Source: Luteitalea pratensis (GTDB taxonomy: Bacteria; Acidobacteriota; Vicinamibacteria; Vicinamibacterales; Vicinamibacteraceae). Taken from it: a stretch of DNA of 64,000 nt. The stretch's first letter is position 1, and every line of letters begins with the position of its first letter. The stretch is from positions 4,561,001-4,625,000 of the forward strand of contig NZ_CP015136.1 in the NCBI RefSeq assembly GCF_001618865.1, written 5' to 3'. This document shows, one piece after another, positions 16,824-26,422 of the stretch. Both the position numbers and the translations under genes were made by a program. Below the pieces are notes generated by a model. The model was not told where the DNA came from and did not search any database. It worked only from the letters and a program-made list of their open reading frames with translations.

Positions 16824-17921
16824 TCAGGCGCGTCCTTGCAGGACGCGCTCCACGAACCAGTACGCGCCGGCGAGCATGACGAGGGCCGAACCGGCCGTCG
16901 CCACCAGTCCCGACCACGCAGGACGATGCCGCCGCAACAGCCCAAGCCCGAGCGCGGCAATCAGCACGATGACCGCCTGCCCGATTTCCACGCCGAGGTT
17001 GAACGCGAACAACGATACTCCAAGCGCCGCGGACGGCAACCCGGTGTCGCGCAGCACGCTTGCGAACCCGAACCCGTGCACCAGCCCGAACGCCAGTGCC
17101 ACCCAGGCGCGAATGTCGCGCTCGCGACTACCGACAAACAGGTTGTCCGCGCCCACGAAGACGATGCTGAGGGCGATCAGCGGCTCGACGATGTGCGACG
17201 GGGGCGTGAGGATCGACAGCGTCGCCAGGGCCAGGGTGATGCTGTGACCGAGCGTGAAGGCGGTGACGATGGCGAGCAGACGGCGCAGGCGCCCGCCTGG
17301 CAGGAGCAGTCCGATGAGGAACAGGATGTGATCCGGGCCGATCGCGATGTGATGGATGCCGGACGCGACGAATCGGCGCAGCACCGCCATCCGCCCCTGT
17401 GGCGTGCCCGTGTAGTGGTCCGCACGGACCCGATCGCGGTTGAGCACCTCCTGCCATGTAACCCGGCCCGCCTCGTACACCGTGACGAAGGTCTGGTGCG
17501 TCGCGTCTTCCGGAAAGAGCCGCGCGCCCAGCCCGAGGTGCCCGGCCGGGCGCGACAGGGCGGCATGCCACGCGACACCGACCGCATCCTGGCCGGGCAT
17601 CGGTTCCACCCGGTCGATGACCCATGTAATCGGTGTGCCGTCGGCTTCGATCGCCACCCGCGTGGTCACCAGCGTCACGATGCCGTCAGCCTGGGCAGTA
17701 ACCACCTCCTCATTCGCCAGGGCCGACGGGTCCGGCATGTCGAGCGCGCGAGCGACGTCGATGGCGTGCAGCACGACAGTGCCCGAGAGGCGGTCGGACG
17801 CGACGGTGATGTCGAGATAGCTGAAGGGTGCGGGATGGGAGCCGGCGATCCGGGGCGATCCCGCCCAGACGGCCGTCATGACGAGTCCCACCAGCCAGCA
17901 ACTCCCCCCACGCGTGCTCAC
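16824..17921 (-). CDS. HupE/UreJ-family membrane protein
   Basis: 365 residues. A signal-like N-terminus precedes an extracytoplasmic domain of about 160 residues (SYLDITVASDRLSGTVVLHA). A membrane domain follows with GIHHIAIGPDHILFLIGLLL, FTLGHSITLALATL, and LVHGFGFASVLRDTGLP. His/Asp residues in these helices are the HupE/UreJ hallmark, proposed to bind nickel or another metal. The extra N-terminal domain places it in the HupE/UreJ_2 type. No urease or hydrogenase genes are nearby, so the nickel role is not supported by context. Confidence 0.85.
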   Translation of the reverse strand: MSTRGGSCWLVGLVMTAVWAGSPRIAGSHPAPFSYLDITVASDRLSGTVVLHAIDVARALDMPDPSALANEEVVTAQADGIVTLVTTRVAIEADGTPITWVIDRVEPMPGQDAVGVAWHAALSRPAGHLGLGARLFPEDATHQTFVTVYEAGRVTWQEVLNRDRVRADHYTGTPQGRMAVLRRFVASGIHHIAIGPDHILFLIGLLLPGGRLRRLLAIVTAFTLGHSITLALATLSILTPPSHIVEPLIALSIVFVGADNLFVGSRERDIRAWVALAFGLVHGFGFASVLRDTGLPSAALGVSLFAFNLGVEIGQAVIVLIAALGLGLLRRHRPAWSGLVATAGSALVMLAGAYWFVERVLQGRA

Positions 17922-17972
17922 CGCGCGAGATTCTATAGGCAGCGCCGTGCCGGGCCATGCCGATGTCGCTGC

Positions 17973-18066
17973 GTAGTTGTCGACCTTCAGGTCGACAGTC
18001 AGTTGTGTTCCGGGAAGCTGGGCCGCCCGCCGCGCGTCAGCGCCGACCTGGAGGTCGGCGCCTACG
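17973..18066. repeat. Two REP-like hairpins with GTAG/CTAC feet
   Basis: The first hairpin is TGTCGACC-TTCA-GGTCGACA (17978-17997), preceded by GTAG. The second is CGCCGACCT-GG-AGGTCGGCG (18041-18060), followed by CCTAC. Together they look like one inverted pair. A conserved GTAG beside a palindrome is the mark of REP elements moved by RAYT transposases. They lie between the HupE-like and DinB genes. Confidence 0.6.
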
Positions 18067-18136
18067 AAGACCCGGCAGGTAGGGCCGGCCAGCGCGGCCC
18101 TCTGTTATAGTCGCGGCCGCCTCACGGAGATTTCCC

Positions 18137-18661
18137 ATGCATCGACTCCTGATCGCGACCGGTCTCGCGCTCGCAGCGCTCCTGCTGCCCGTTACTCACG
18201 CATCTGCCCAGTCCGCGGCCATGGATGGCATCCGCGGCGAATTCACTGCCGTGAAGACCTCGGTGATGACTGCGGCCAACAAGGCCCCCGAGTCCATCTA
18301 CGGGTTCCAGGCGACGCCGGAGGTGTACACGTTCCGCAAGATGCTGCTTCACATTGCCGATGCCGGCTACAGCATCTGTTCCGGATTCAAGGGCACGCCG
18401 GGGCAGCGGCCCAAGGTCGATGCCGACGCCGTGCTTCCCAAGGCCGACGTCGTGGCGGCGCTGACCAAGGCCTTCGCCTTTTGCGACGAGGCCCTCGCGG
18501 CCGCCAACGATGCCACGCTCGGCGAAACCGTGACGGCGCCCTCAGGAACGAAGCGGCCCAAGAGCTATTACGCCAGCCACCTGCTCGCGCACACAAGCCT
18601 GCACTACGGCAACGTGATCACGTACATGCGGCTCAACAAGCTGTCGCCGGGCGAGCAGTAG
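18137..18661 (+). CDS. Secreted DinB-family protein
   Basis: 174 residues with a signal peptide ending near THASAQS. The mature part is a DinB-like helical bundle: FQATPEVYTFRKMLLHIADAG carries the first His, and ASHLLAHTSLHYGNVITYMR carries the two C-terminal His ligands. DinB-fold proteins bind a divalent metal, and many are thiol transferases. Export of a DinB protein is common in Acidobacteria, but its role is unknown. A GGAG ribosome site precedes the ATG. Confidence 0.85.
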   Translation: MHRLLIATGLALAALLLPVTHASAQSAAMDGIRGEFTAVKTSVMTAANKAPESIYGFQATPEVYTFRKMLLHIADAGYSICSGFKGTPGQRPKVDADAVLPKADVVAALTKAFAFCDEALAAANDATLGETVTAPSGTKRPKSYYASHLLAHTSLHYGNVITYMRLNKLSPGEQ

Positions 18662-18671
18662 GGGCGCCGAC

Positions 18672-18698
18672 GGCCGGGCTCGGAGAGCCGGCCCTACC
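18672..18698. repeat. REP-like hairpin with CTAC foot
   Basis: GGCCGG(G)CT-CGGAG-AGCCGGCC is followed by CTACC. The CGGAG loop and the CCTACC foot match the hairpins in the 177-bp units at 44330-45373. It lies between convergent genes and may also act in termination. A weaker similar sequence follows at about 18735-18765. Confidence 0.6.
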
Positions 18699-18792
18699 GC
18701 GGACGGTGAACCAGCCTACCGCGGATGATGGCCCGCCTGCCTCGGCTAATGAGCCGGCCTGACAGGTATTCGGAGCCCCCGATTCGGACGGG

Positions 18793-20256
18793 TCACGCCA
18801 GCAGTGCGTCGACGACGGTGCCGCTGACGTCGGTGAGCCTGAAACGGCGGCCCTGGTGCAGGTACGTCAGGCGTTCGTGGTCGACGCCGAGCAAACGCAG
18901 CAGCGTCGCGTGGAAGTCGTGCACGTGTACCCCACCGTCGACGATGTTGTAGGCGAAGTCGTCGGTGGCGCCGTGGACATAGCCGGCCTTCACGCCGGCG
19001 CCGGCCATCCAGATCGAGAAACAACGCGGGTGATGGTCGCGACCGTAGTTGGAGGACGTCAACTTGCCTTGTGAGTAGCTGGTACGACCGAACTCCCCGC
19101 CCCAGACCACGAGTGTGTCGTCGAGCATGCCGCGACGTTTCAGGTCGGTGACCAGAGCGGCGCTGGCCTGGTCGGTCTCGCGGCACTGCCGCTCGATCCC
19201 CTTGGGCAGGCTGTCGTGCTGATCCCAGCCCTGGTGATAGAGCTGGATGAACTTGACTCCGCGCTCCGCCAGGCGTCGTGCCAGCAGGCAATTGGACGCG
19301 AAGCTGCCCGGGAGCCTGGCGTCCGGCCCGTAGAGATCGAGTGTTGCCTCGGTCTCGCCCGACACGTCCATCACCCCGGGCACGCTCGCCTGCATCCGGT
19401 AGGACATCTCGTACTGCGCGATGCGTTGGTCTACCTCGCCGTCGCCGAGTTGCTCGGCGGCGTAGGCGTGCAGGTCGCGCAGCCGATCCAGCAGGAGCCG
19501 GCGTCCCTGCGGCGTCACGCCGCGAGGGTTGGTGAGGTACAGGACCGGATCCTTGCCGCTGCGGAACTGCACGCCCTGATGCCGTGAGGGCAGGAACCCG
19601 CTCCCCCACAACCGCGAGTACAGCGGCTGATCCACCTTGCCAGGCGTGATCAGTACGACGAAGGCTGGCAGGTCCTGAGTATCGGTGCCGAGTCCGTAAT
19701 GCACCCACGCGCCGATGCTGGGGCGCCCGGCGATCTGCGAGCCGGTCTGGAAGAACGTGATCGCAGGGTCGTGGTTGATCGCGTCGGTGTGCATCGATCG
19801 GACGATGCAGAGGTCGTCGACGACCCGGGCTGTATGCGGCAATAAGTCGGAGACCCACGTGCCGGACCGCCCCTGCTGCGAGAAGCCGAACTGCGAACCG
19901 GCAAGCGGCAGCACCGACTGGTTGCCTGACATGCCCGTGAGCCGCTGCCCCTGGCGGACCGAGTCTGGCAGGGACTCGCCGTTGCGCGCGCGGAGCACGG
20001 GTTTGTCGTCGAAGGTCTCGATCTGGGAGGGCCCGCCGGCCATGAACAGGTAGATGACCCGCCTGGCCTTCGGCGGGAAATGCAGCTGCGAGCCGAGCAC
20101 GCCCGGGGTCGCCTGCGACGTCATCGCCCCGAGCCGCAAGGGGTTCACGAGATCGGCAAGGGCGATGCCGCCGAGCCCGAGCCCGAACCGGTTCAGCACA
20201 GCGCGCCGCGACAGGCCGGCGGCTGGTAGCGCTCCCGTGCATTGATGGTTACTCAT
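18793..20256 (-). CDS. DUF1501 domain protein, Tat-exported
   Basis: 487 residues. A Tat-type signal (LSRRAVLNRFGLGLGGIALADL) is followed by the DUF1501 pattern: RRVIYLFMAGGPSQIETFDDKP, later DLCIVRSMHTDAINHDPA and LVVWGGEFGRTSYSQG, and near the end HDFHATLLRLLGVDHERL. DUF1501 belongs to the alkaline-phosphatase/sulfatase-like superfamily. It is nearly always found next to a PSD1/planctomycete-cytochrome gene, as here, where the partner ends 9 bp upstream. The joint role is thought to be in degrading complex polysaccharide or other polymers but is not established. Confidence 0.92.
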   Translation of the reverse strand: MSNHQCTGALPAAGLSRRAVLNRFGLGLGGIALADLVNPLRLGAMTSQATPGVLGSQLHFPPKARRVIYLFMAGGPSQIETFDDKPVLRARNGESLPDSVRQGQRLTGMSGNQSVLPLAGSQFGFSQQGRSGTWVSDLLPHTARVVDDLCIVRSMHTDAINHDPAITFFQTGSQIAGRPSIGAWVHYGLGTDTQDLPAFVVLITPGKVDQPLYSRLWGSGFLPSRHQGVQFRSGKDPVLYLTNPRGVTPQGRRLLLDRLRDLHAYAAEQLGDGEVDQRIAQYEMSYRMQASVPGVMDVSGETEATLDLYGPDARLPGSFASNCLLARRLAERGVKFIQLYHQGWDQHDSLPKGIERQCRETDQASAALVTDLKRRGMLDDTLVVWGGEFGRTSYSQGKLTSSNYGRDHHPRCFSIWMAGAGVKAGYVHGATDDFAYNIVDGGVHVHDFHATLLRLLGVDHERLTYLHQGRRFRLTDVSGTVVDALLA

Positions 20257-20265
20257 CTGGCGGCC

Positions 20266-23200
20266 TCATCGAATCACCACGAACGCATCGAAGTTCAGGA
20301 TCAGCGTCGCCACGTTGGTGGTGGCGGCGACGTCGGCAGCCGGGAGCGTGGCATCACGCGGTGTGCCGCCGACGGCGAGGAGTGCCGCGGCAGCCCGTGC
20401 GTCAGCCTGGTACAGGCGGCGCTGTTGCTCGAACGCCTGCGCGAGGATCGCCGCTTCGCGCGCGTCCGGTGCCCGTCCCGTGAGCTGCTGGAATGCTCCT
20501 CTGTGCCGAGCCGCCGGGTCCTGCGGATGCTCGCGGACCAGGCGCTCGGCGAGTACTCGAGCCGCCTCCACGAACTGCGGATCGTTGAGCAGCACGAGCG
20601 ACTGCAGCGGCGTCACGGTGACCTCGCGCCGCGCCACGCACACCTCGCGCGACACGGCGTCGAAGGTGGTCATCGCCGGCGGCGGCGACGTCCGGCGCCA
20701 GAACGTGTACAGGCTGCGCCGATAGAGCTTGTCGCCCTTGTCCTGGCTGTATGTCTGCCCGGTCCCGGACTGCTCCCACAGGCCCTCCGGCTGGTACGGC
20801 TTCACGCTGGGCCCGCCGATGGTCCGGACCAGCAGGCCGCTTGCGGCGAGGGCACTGTCGCGGATGTGTTCCGCGGGCAGGCGCAGGACCGGCCCGCGGG
20901 CGAGCAGCAGGTTCTCCGGGTCCAGGCGCAGCGACTCTGTCGATGCCAACGACGACTGGCGGAAGGTATCCGAAGACACGATCAGGCGGTGCAGCGCCTT
21001 GACGTCCCACCCGCTCTCGACCAAGCGCGAGGTGAGCCAGTCGAGCAGGTCGGGATGCGTCGGTTGTCGTCCCTGGCTGCCGAAGTCTTCCGGCGTGGCG
21101 ACGAGGCCCCTGCCGAAGTGCAGCTTCCAGATCCGGTTGACGACGACGCGAGCGGCCAGGGGGTTGGCGCGACTGGTCAGCCAGCGCGCGAGGCCGAGCC
21201 GATTCCGCGGCTGGTCGGCAGGGAACGGCGGCAGGCTCGCGGGCGTGTCACGGGACACCACGTCCTTTGGCGCATCGTAGGCGCCCCGTGCGAGAAGGTG
21301 CGCCGGGCGGGGCTCCGCGAGTTCCTCCATCACCATCAGCTCGGGTACTGGCCCGATCAGCCGGTTCTGCTCCACCCGCAACCGTTGCAGCGCCGCACGC
21401 GCGGTGCGCGACGGCACATGCACGCGGGCCAGGAAGTGCGCGCGGGCAACGGTGTCGCCCGCATCATCGCCTGGCACCGTCCCGGCGACCTCCGCGGCCG
21501 AGAGGGACACGTCGTAGACACGCAGGTCGTCCACGAGGCCGTGCCTGAACCCGCTGTCGCGAAAGCGTGCGCCAAGCGTAAGTGCAACCGGCTCCTTCTG
21601 CAGGTCGCCAGCGCCCTTGTCGTACAGGATGTCCTTGACGAGGCGGTCGCGCACGACGTCCACCGGCACGGGTGCCCCATCGACGTAGATGACGATGCCT
21701 TCGGCGCGGCTCGATCCGTCGTAGGCAATCACCAGGGACGACCAATGTCCGATCGGCAGCGGGATGCGCGCCCGCACGGCGATGGCGTTGCCGGGCCAGA
21801 AGTGAATCAGTCCGAAGAATGGCCGGCCATCCTCCAGTGTCAGCTCGAAGCCGCGGCTGCCCGCATCGGTCCAGGCCCGCGACTGGTGCAGCACGACGGC
21901 GCGCGCCTGCGTCTCGGTCGGCTTGACCCGAATGGCGATCGAGAACGGGTCGGTCCGCGAGAATGGGCGCAGATCCTTGAGCACGACGGCGTTGTCGCCG
22001 CTGAACCGCAAGGCCCGCCCGCCGCTCGCGTCGGGATCGTCGACCAGTGTCGGCCCGTCCTGCAGCGTCGCGACCGCGCTGGTGATCGCGTCGGGTGTGG
22101 TATCGCCGGCCACGGTGTCGAAGGCCAGATGCGCGATCGGTGCGGGTGGCGTGACCGTCGCGGATGCGCGCCAGGCGCGGAAGGCTGGATCGGACGCCCG
22201 CGCGAGTTGCCGCAGGCGTGACTCGGTGGCCTCGATGCGGCGTTGCACGCGGCTGTAGGCAGCCTGCTCGTGCGCCGGCCAGAGCAGCAGCGACGGCGAC
22301 GGCGTCGCATTCGTGAAGTGCGAGTACAGGCCGGATTCGTCGATGCTGTTGAAGAACGCGAACAACGAGAAGTAGTCGCGCTGGGTGATGGCGTCGAACT
22401 TGTGATCGTGGCAGCGCGCGCATTCGAGCGTCAGCCCGAGCATGGCCGTGCCGAGGGTATTGACACGGTCGGCGACGTACTCGGTCCGGAACTCTTCTTC
22501 GATGCTGCCGCCTTCATTGGTCTGGCGGTGGAGGCGATTGAATGCGGTGGCGATGCGCTGCTCGCGCGTCGCGTCGGGAAGGAGGTCGCCGGCCAGTTGC
22601 CAGGTCAGGAACTGGTCGTACGGCAGGTTTGTGTTGAAGGCTCCGATCACCCAGTCGCGGTACGGCGACACATCGCGGGTCACGTCGGCCTGGTACCCGT
22701 ACGTGTCGGCGTAACGCGCGAGATCGAGCCAGTCGGCGGCCATCCGCTCGCCATACGCCGGCGAGGCCAGCAGGCGGTCGACGACCCGCGCGTACGCGGA
22801 TGGCGAGTGGTCGGCGCGAAAGGCCTCGATATCGGCCCGGCCTGGCGGCAGGCCCGTGAGGTTGAACGAGAGACGCCGCAGCAGCAGTTCTGGCGCGGCC
22901 GGCGGGGACGGCGACACGCCCTCGGCCGCAAGACGCATGCGGACGAACGCATCGATGGGGGTTTGGCCAGCGTCGCTCAGCGCCGGCACCGGCGGTGACG
23001 CGACCGGCTCCCACGACCAATGGGCGCGATAGGGCGCGCCCTCGCTCACCCACCGTGTCAGCAGGGCCGTCTCCGCTGCCGTCAGCGCCAGGTGCGCGTC
23101 CGCGGGTGGCATCAGGTCTTCGTCGTCGGACGGCAACTGGATGCGGCGAATCATCTCACTGCGGACCTTGTCGCCCGGCGTGACGACCGCCATGCCCGCC

Positions 23201-23457
23201 TCGAGGTCCTTGAACAGGCCATCGCGCGTGTCCAGGCGCAACTTGGCCTTGCGCTTGCTGGCGTCGGGGCCATGGCATCGGAAACAGCGGTCCGACAGCA
23301 GGGGGCGGATCTGGCGGTTGAAGTCGACGGCAGGAGCCTGGTCGGGGGCCGCCGCCGGGGGCGCCGGCTGCCGGGCTCTTGCCGAGGATGCGCCGCACGC
23401 CACGATCAGCAGGACCATCGCGGTCAGGTGACGCCAGCGTGTCCCGCTCGCCCGCAT
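20266..23457 (-). CDS. PSD1/planctomycete cytochrome C protein with LamG domain
   Basis: 1063 residues from ATG 23457; the frame continues further but would read through the heptamer array. It begins with a signal peptide. Domains in order: a planctomycete cytochrome C (PSCyt1) with haem motif CFRCHG; DUF1549 with ECARCHDHKFDAIT; a LamG-like domain (about residues 450-620, for example DPFSIAIRVKPTETQA); and DUF1553 at the C-terminus (NRIWKLHFGRGLVATPEDFG, then EVCVARREVTVTPLQSLVLLND). It is typical of Planctomycetes and Acidobacteria and always paired with a DUF1501 gene. Confidence 0.92.
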   Translation of the reverse strand: MRASGTRWRHLTAMVLLIVACGASSARARQPAPPAAAPDQAPAVDFNRQIRPLLSDRCFRCHGPDASKRKAKLRLDTRDGLFKDLEAGMAVVTPGDKVRSEMIRRIQLPSDDEDLMPPADAHLALTAAETALLTRWVSEGAPYRAHWSWEPVASPPVPALSDAGQTPIDAFVRMRLAAEGVSPSPPAAPELLLRRLSFNLTGLPPGRADIEAFRADHSPSAYARVVDRLLASPAYGERMAADWLDLARYADTYGYQADVTRDVSPYRDWVIGAFNTNLPYDQFLTWQLAGDLLPDATREQRIATAFNRLHRQTNEGGSIEEEFRTEYVADRVNTLGTAMLGLTLECARCHDHKFDAITQRDYFSLFAFFNSIDESGLYSHFTNATPSPSLLLWPAHEQAAYSRVQRRIEATESRLRQLARASDPAFRAWRASATVTPPAPIAHLAFDTVAGDTTPDAITSAVATLQDGPTLVDDPDASGGRALRFSGDNAVVLKDLRPFSRTDPFSIAIRVKPTETQARAVVLHQSRAWTDAGSRGFELTLEDGRPFFGLIHFWPGNAIAVRARIPLPIGHWSSLVIAYDGSSRAEGIVIYVDGAPVPVDVVRDRLVKDILYDKGAGDLQKEPVALTLGARFRDSGFRHGLVDDLRVYDVSLSAAEVAGTVPGDDAGDTVARAHFLARVHVPSRTARAALQRLRVEQNRLIGPVPELMVMEELAEPRPAHLLARGAYDAPKDVVSRDTPASLPPFPADQPRNRLGLARWLTSRANPLAARVVVNRIWKLHFGRGLVATPEDFGSQGRQPTHPDLLDWLTSRLVESGWDVKALHRLIVSSDTFRQSSLASTESLRLDPENLLLARGPVLRLPAEHIRDSALAASGLLVRTIGGPSVKPYQPEGLWEQSGTGQTYSQDKGDKLYRRSLYTFWRRTSPPPAMTTFDAVSREVCVARREVTVTPLQSLVLLNDPQFVEAARVLAERLVREHPQDPAARHRGAFQQLTGRAPDAREAAILAQAFEQQRRLYQADARAAAALLAVGGTPRDATLPAADVAATTNVATLILNFDAFVVIR

Positions 23458-23505
23458 TGGCGCATTCTCTGGCCCGGGTCGGCGGGTGTCAATCGCGGCG
23501 ACGTC

Positions 23506-23573
23506 GGTCTCAAGCCTCAAGCGTCAAGCCTCAAGTCTCAGGCCTCAGGTCTCAGGTCTCAGGTCTCAGGTCT
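23506..23573. repeat. Heptamer tandem repeat (GGTCTCA family)
   Basis: Nearly ten 7-bp units. They start as GGTCTCA, AGCCTCA, AGCGTCA, AGCCTCA, AGTCTCA and GGCCTCA and end in GGTCTCA copies. The array fills the gap between the hybrid kinase stop and the PSD1 gene start. The same family occurs at 60827-60903. Confidence 0.9.
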
Positions 23574-23583
23574 GGCCGGCAAA

Positions 23584-26043
23584 TCAGGGACGCAGTCGCG
23601 ATCTCGCCACCAGCGTCGCGACCGATGCCACCAGTTCGCCCGGATCGACGGGCTTGGCCAGGTGCATCTCGAAGCCGCTCCGCAGGGCCTTCGTGCGGTC
23701 CGACGCTCTGGCAAACGCGGTGAGCGCCGCCGAGGGGATTCGGCGGACGTGCGGGTCATCGGAACCGCGGATAGCCTTCATCATTTCGTATCCGTCCATC
23801 TGCGGCATACCGATGTCGACCAGCAGCACGTCGGGGCGCAACGTGCTCACACGTTCCAGCGCGAACGCCGCTGAGGACATGGTCGTCACCTCGGCACCCG
23901 CCGACTCGAGCACGACACGCACGAGCGAGAGCGCGTCCTCGTCATCGTCGATGGCGAGCACGTGGACGCCGGTGACATCAGCGAGATCCCGCAACGGCGC
24001 CGAGAGTTCCGTGCGCGGATGCTGGCCAGTTCCCGGCACGATGGGTCCGGCGCTCACGATCATCAGCGGCAGACGCACGAGGAACGACGCTCCCTGATCC
24101 GCGCCGGCGCTCGCGGCCTCCACCGTGCCGCCGTGCATCTCGACGATGTGCTTCACGATCGCGAGCCCGAGCCCGAGGCCGCCGGTTCGCCGGGTCGAAC
24201 TGGAATCGGCCTGGCGGAAGCGTTCGAACACGTACGGGAGGAAGTCCGATCGGATGCCGGCGCCCGTGTCGCTCACCGTGAGTTCGATGTGCGAGTCGAC
24301 ACGCTCGAGACGCACCTGGACTTGCCCGTTGCGCGGGGTGAACTTCACCGCGTTCGACAACAGGTTCCACGCCACCTGCTGCAGGCGCCCGGGGTCGCCC
24401 GACACGGGGCCGACCTGCGGATCGAGCAACGTGTGCAGGCGGACACCCTTGGCGTCGGCCGCGGGGCGCATGGTGGCGATGGCATTCTCGATGACCAGCG
24501 GCAACTCCACCGACTGGACGTCGAGGCGGAGCTTGCCCGAGACGATGCGCGACACGTCCAGCACGTCGTCGACGATCTGGGTCAGCCATGTCGCATTCCG
24601 CTCGAGAGTCCCGAACGCGTCGTTTGCCTTCGATCCCGTGAGCAGGCCGCTGTGCAGCAGTCGCGAGTAGCCCATGATCGCGTTGAGGGGTGTCCGCAAT
24701 TCGTGGGACAGCACCGCCAGGAACTCGTCCTTGAGGCGGTTCGCCTCCTGCGCTTCGAGGAACAGCCGTGAGTTCTCCAGGGCGACCGACGCCCACGCCG
24801 CGACGCCAACCGCGAGGCGTTCGTCCTCGGACGTGAACATGCCGGGTAACGAGTGACCGAAGAACAGACCGCCCAGTACCGCCTGGTTGCGCCCCTTGAC
24901 CGGAACCGCCAGATAGCTGCGGACGGCGAGATGGCCAGGCGGCATCCCGACGTACGGCGCGTTGCCGCCGTAGCGGGGATCCTCGGTGACGTCCTCGAGG
25001 CGCACCGGACCATCGCCGCGAAAGGTCGGAGCGAAGAGCTCGGTCGCGCGCGGATGCGGAAAACCCGCGAAGGCTTCCTTGGGCGCGCCGGAGAGTGAAC
25101 AGAGCATGTAGGCGTCGCCCGTCGCGGCGGTGCGGACGTTGTAGAAAAACGCACCGAACTGCGCGCCCGTGAGTTCGGTGGCCGCGTCGGTCACCTTCTG
25201 GACGATTGGCTCACGCTCGAGCGCAGACGCGAGGAGCACGCCGACGTCCGAGAGTCTCTCGGTGTTGCGAGCTTGTTGCTGCGCCAACGCGCGCAGCCGC
25301 TGCTGATCGGAGATGTCGCGCGCGATCTTCGAGGCGCCCACGATCGTGCCCGATTCGGTCCGGATGGGAGACACGGTGAGCGAAATCGCCACCAGGCGCC
25401 CGTCCTTGGCGCGGCGAGTCGTCTCGTAGTGATCGACGGTCTCACCGGCGCGAATGCGCGCGATCACCACATCCTCCTCGCCCTGCAGTTGGTCGGGGAT
25501 GAGGATGCGGATGGACTGTCCGAGCGCCTCGGCGGCGGTATAGCCGAAAATCCGCTCGGCGGCCGGATTCCACGACGTGATGATGCCGTCGAGTGTCTTG
25601 GTGACGATCGCGTCGTCGGACGACCTGACAGCCGCAGCCAGCCGCCTGATGGCCAGATCGGAGGTCTTGCGGTCGGTGATGTCGCGGGCTATCGTCGACG
25701 CACCGATGACGACGCCGGCCTCGTTGCGAATCGGGGACACCGTCAACGAGATGCTGATCCGCGCGCCGTCCTTGCGTACGCGCACGGTCTCGAAGTGGCT
25801 CAGCGCCTCTCCGGACCGGATCTTCGCCAGCACCGTGTCTTCTTCGGATTGGAGTTCCGGCGGGATGATCATGCGCACCGAGCGGCCGATGGCCTCGGCC
25901 GCGGTGTAGCCGAACATCCGCTCGGCGGCGCGGTTCCAGGACGTGATCGTGCTGTGCAGGTCCTTGGTGACGATCGCGTCATCGGACCACTCGACGACTT
26001 GCGCCAGGTGCTGAATCAGCGAGTGCGGTGACAGTTCGGACAT
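23584..26043 (-). CDS. Hybrid sensor histidine kinase (PAS-PAS-GAF-HisKA-HATPase-REC)
   Basis: 819 residues from ATG 26043 (MSELSPHSLIQHLAQVVEWS); a longer frame upstream crosses repeats and is not used. Two similar PAS domains come first (each with WNRAAERMFGYTAAEAIG or WNPAAERIFGYTAAEALG), each with a PAC tail. A GAF domain follows (LASALEREPIVQKVTDAATE). The HisKA box is FLAVLSHELRTPLNAIMGYS. The HATPase has NLLSNAVKFTP, DTGAGI and GLGLGLAIVKHIVEMHGG. The last 125 or so residues are a receiver domain (VLAIDDDEDALSLV, LLVDIGMPQMDG with the phospho-Asp). There are no membrane helices, so it is a soluble sensor. No partner regulator is adjacent. Confidence 0.95.
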   Translation of the reverse strand: MSELSPHSLIQHLAQVVEWSDDAIVTKDLHSTITSWNRAAERMFGYTAAEAIGRSVRMIIPPELQSEEDTVLAKIRSGEALSHFETVRVRKDGARISISLTVSPIRNEAGVVIGASTIARDITDRKTSDLAIRRLAAAVRSSDDAIVTKTLDGIITSWNPAAERIFGYTAAEALGQSIRILIPDQLQGEEDVVIARIRAGETVDHYETTRRAKDGRLVAISLTVSPIRTESGTIVGASKIARDISDQQRLRALAQQQARNTERLSDVGVLLASALEREPIVQKVTDAATELTGAQFGAFFYNVRTAATGDAYMLCSLSGAPKEAFAGFPHPRATELFAPTFRGDGPVRLEDVTEDPRYGGNAPYVGMPPGHLAVRSYLAVPVKGRNQAVLGGLFFGHSLPGMFTSEDERLAVGVAAWASVALENSRLFLEAQEANRLKDEFLAVLSHELRTPLNAIMGYSRLLHSGLLTGSKANDAFGTLERNATWLTQIVDDVLDVSRIVSGKLRLDVQSVELPLVIENAIATMRPAADAKGVRLHTLLDPQVGPVSGDPGRLQQVAWNLLSNAVKFTPRNGQVQVRLERVDSHIELTVSDTGAGIRSDFLPYVFERFRQADSSSTRRTGGLGLGLAIVKHIVEMHGGTVEAASAGADQGASFLVRLPLMIVSAGPIVPGTGQHPRTELSAPLRDLADVTGVHVLAIDDDEDALSLVRVVLESAGAEVTTMSSAAFALERVSTLRPDVLLVDIGMPQMDGYEMMKAIRGSDDPHVRRIPSAALTAFARASDRTKALRSGFEMHLAKPVDPGELVASVATLVARSRLRP

Positions 26044-26419
26044 GCGCGCGTTGCGATGAGTGTCGGGCCGCGATTCGCCATCATGGGATCGGCCGAATTG
26101 TATCGTGGCGAACGTATACAGCGGTCCGATGGGCCTGGCCCCCTGGCGCTGACTCGAGCGTAAATGACGCTTCGCGACCAGGGCGCTCATGGGTACCGGG
26201 TACCGGGTAGGGGTGCCGGGTATCACGGATTCCGTGGCGGCCCTCGGCCGTCGGGAGTCGAAATCGGTCGGGAGTCGGGAGTCGGGAATCGCCGACGTTG
26301 TGGGCCAGCGCGGACATGGTTCGCAAGCCGAGCGAGAAGTCGCGGCGCTGGCTTTCGACATTCCAGCATCCTGGCATTTCGGCATTACGAGGCTCTTGTC
26401 AGTCTCGGAGGGTCTCGGG
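26044..26419. other. Intergenic region rich in heptamer repeats
   Basis: This 376-bp gap holds GGGTACC units (26191-26211), CGGGAGT units (26252-26258 and 26269-26289) and a looser GCATT-rich stretch near 26357-26389. It lies between the divergent hybrid kinase and the next plus-strand gene. A frame is open through it, but that frame is made of repeat sequence. Confidence 0.7.
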
Positions 26420-26422
26420 TTG

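Noticed and set aside
20242-22221. 659-codon plus-strand frame
   Set aside because: Antisense shadow of the PSD1 gene, which has complete domain motifs on the minus strand.
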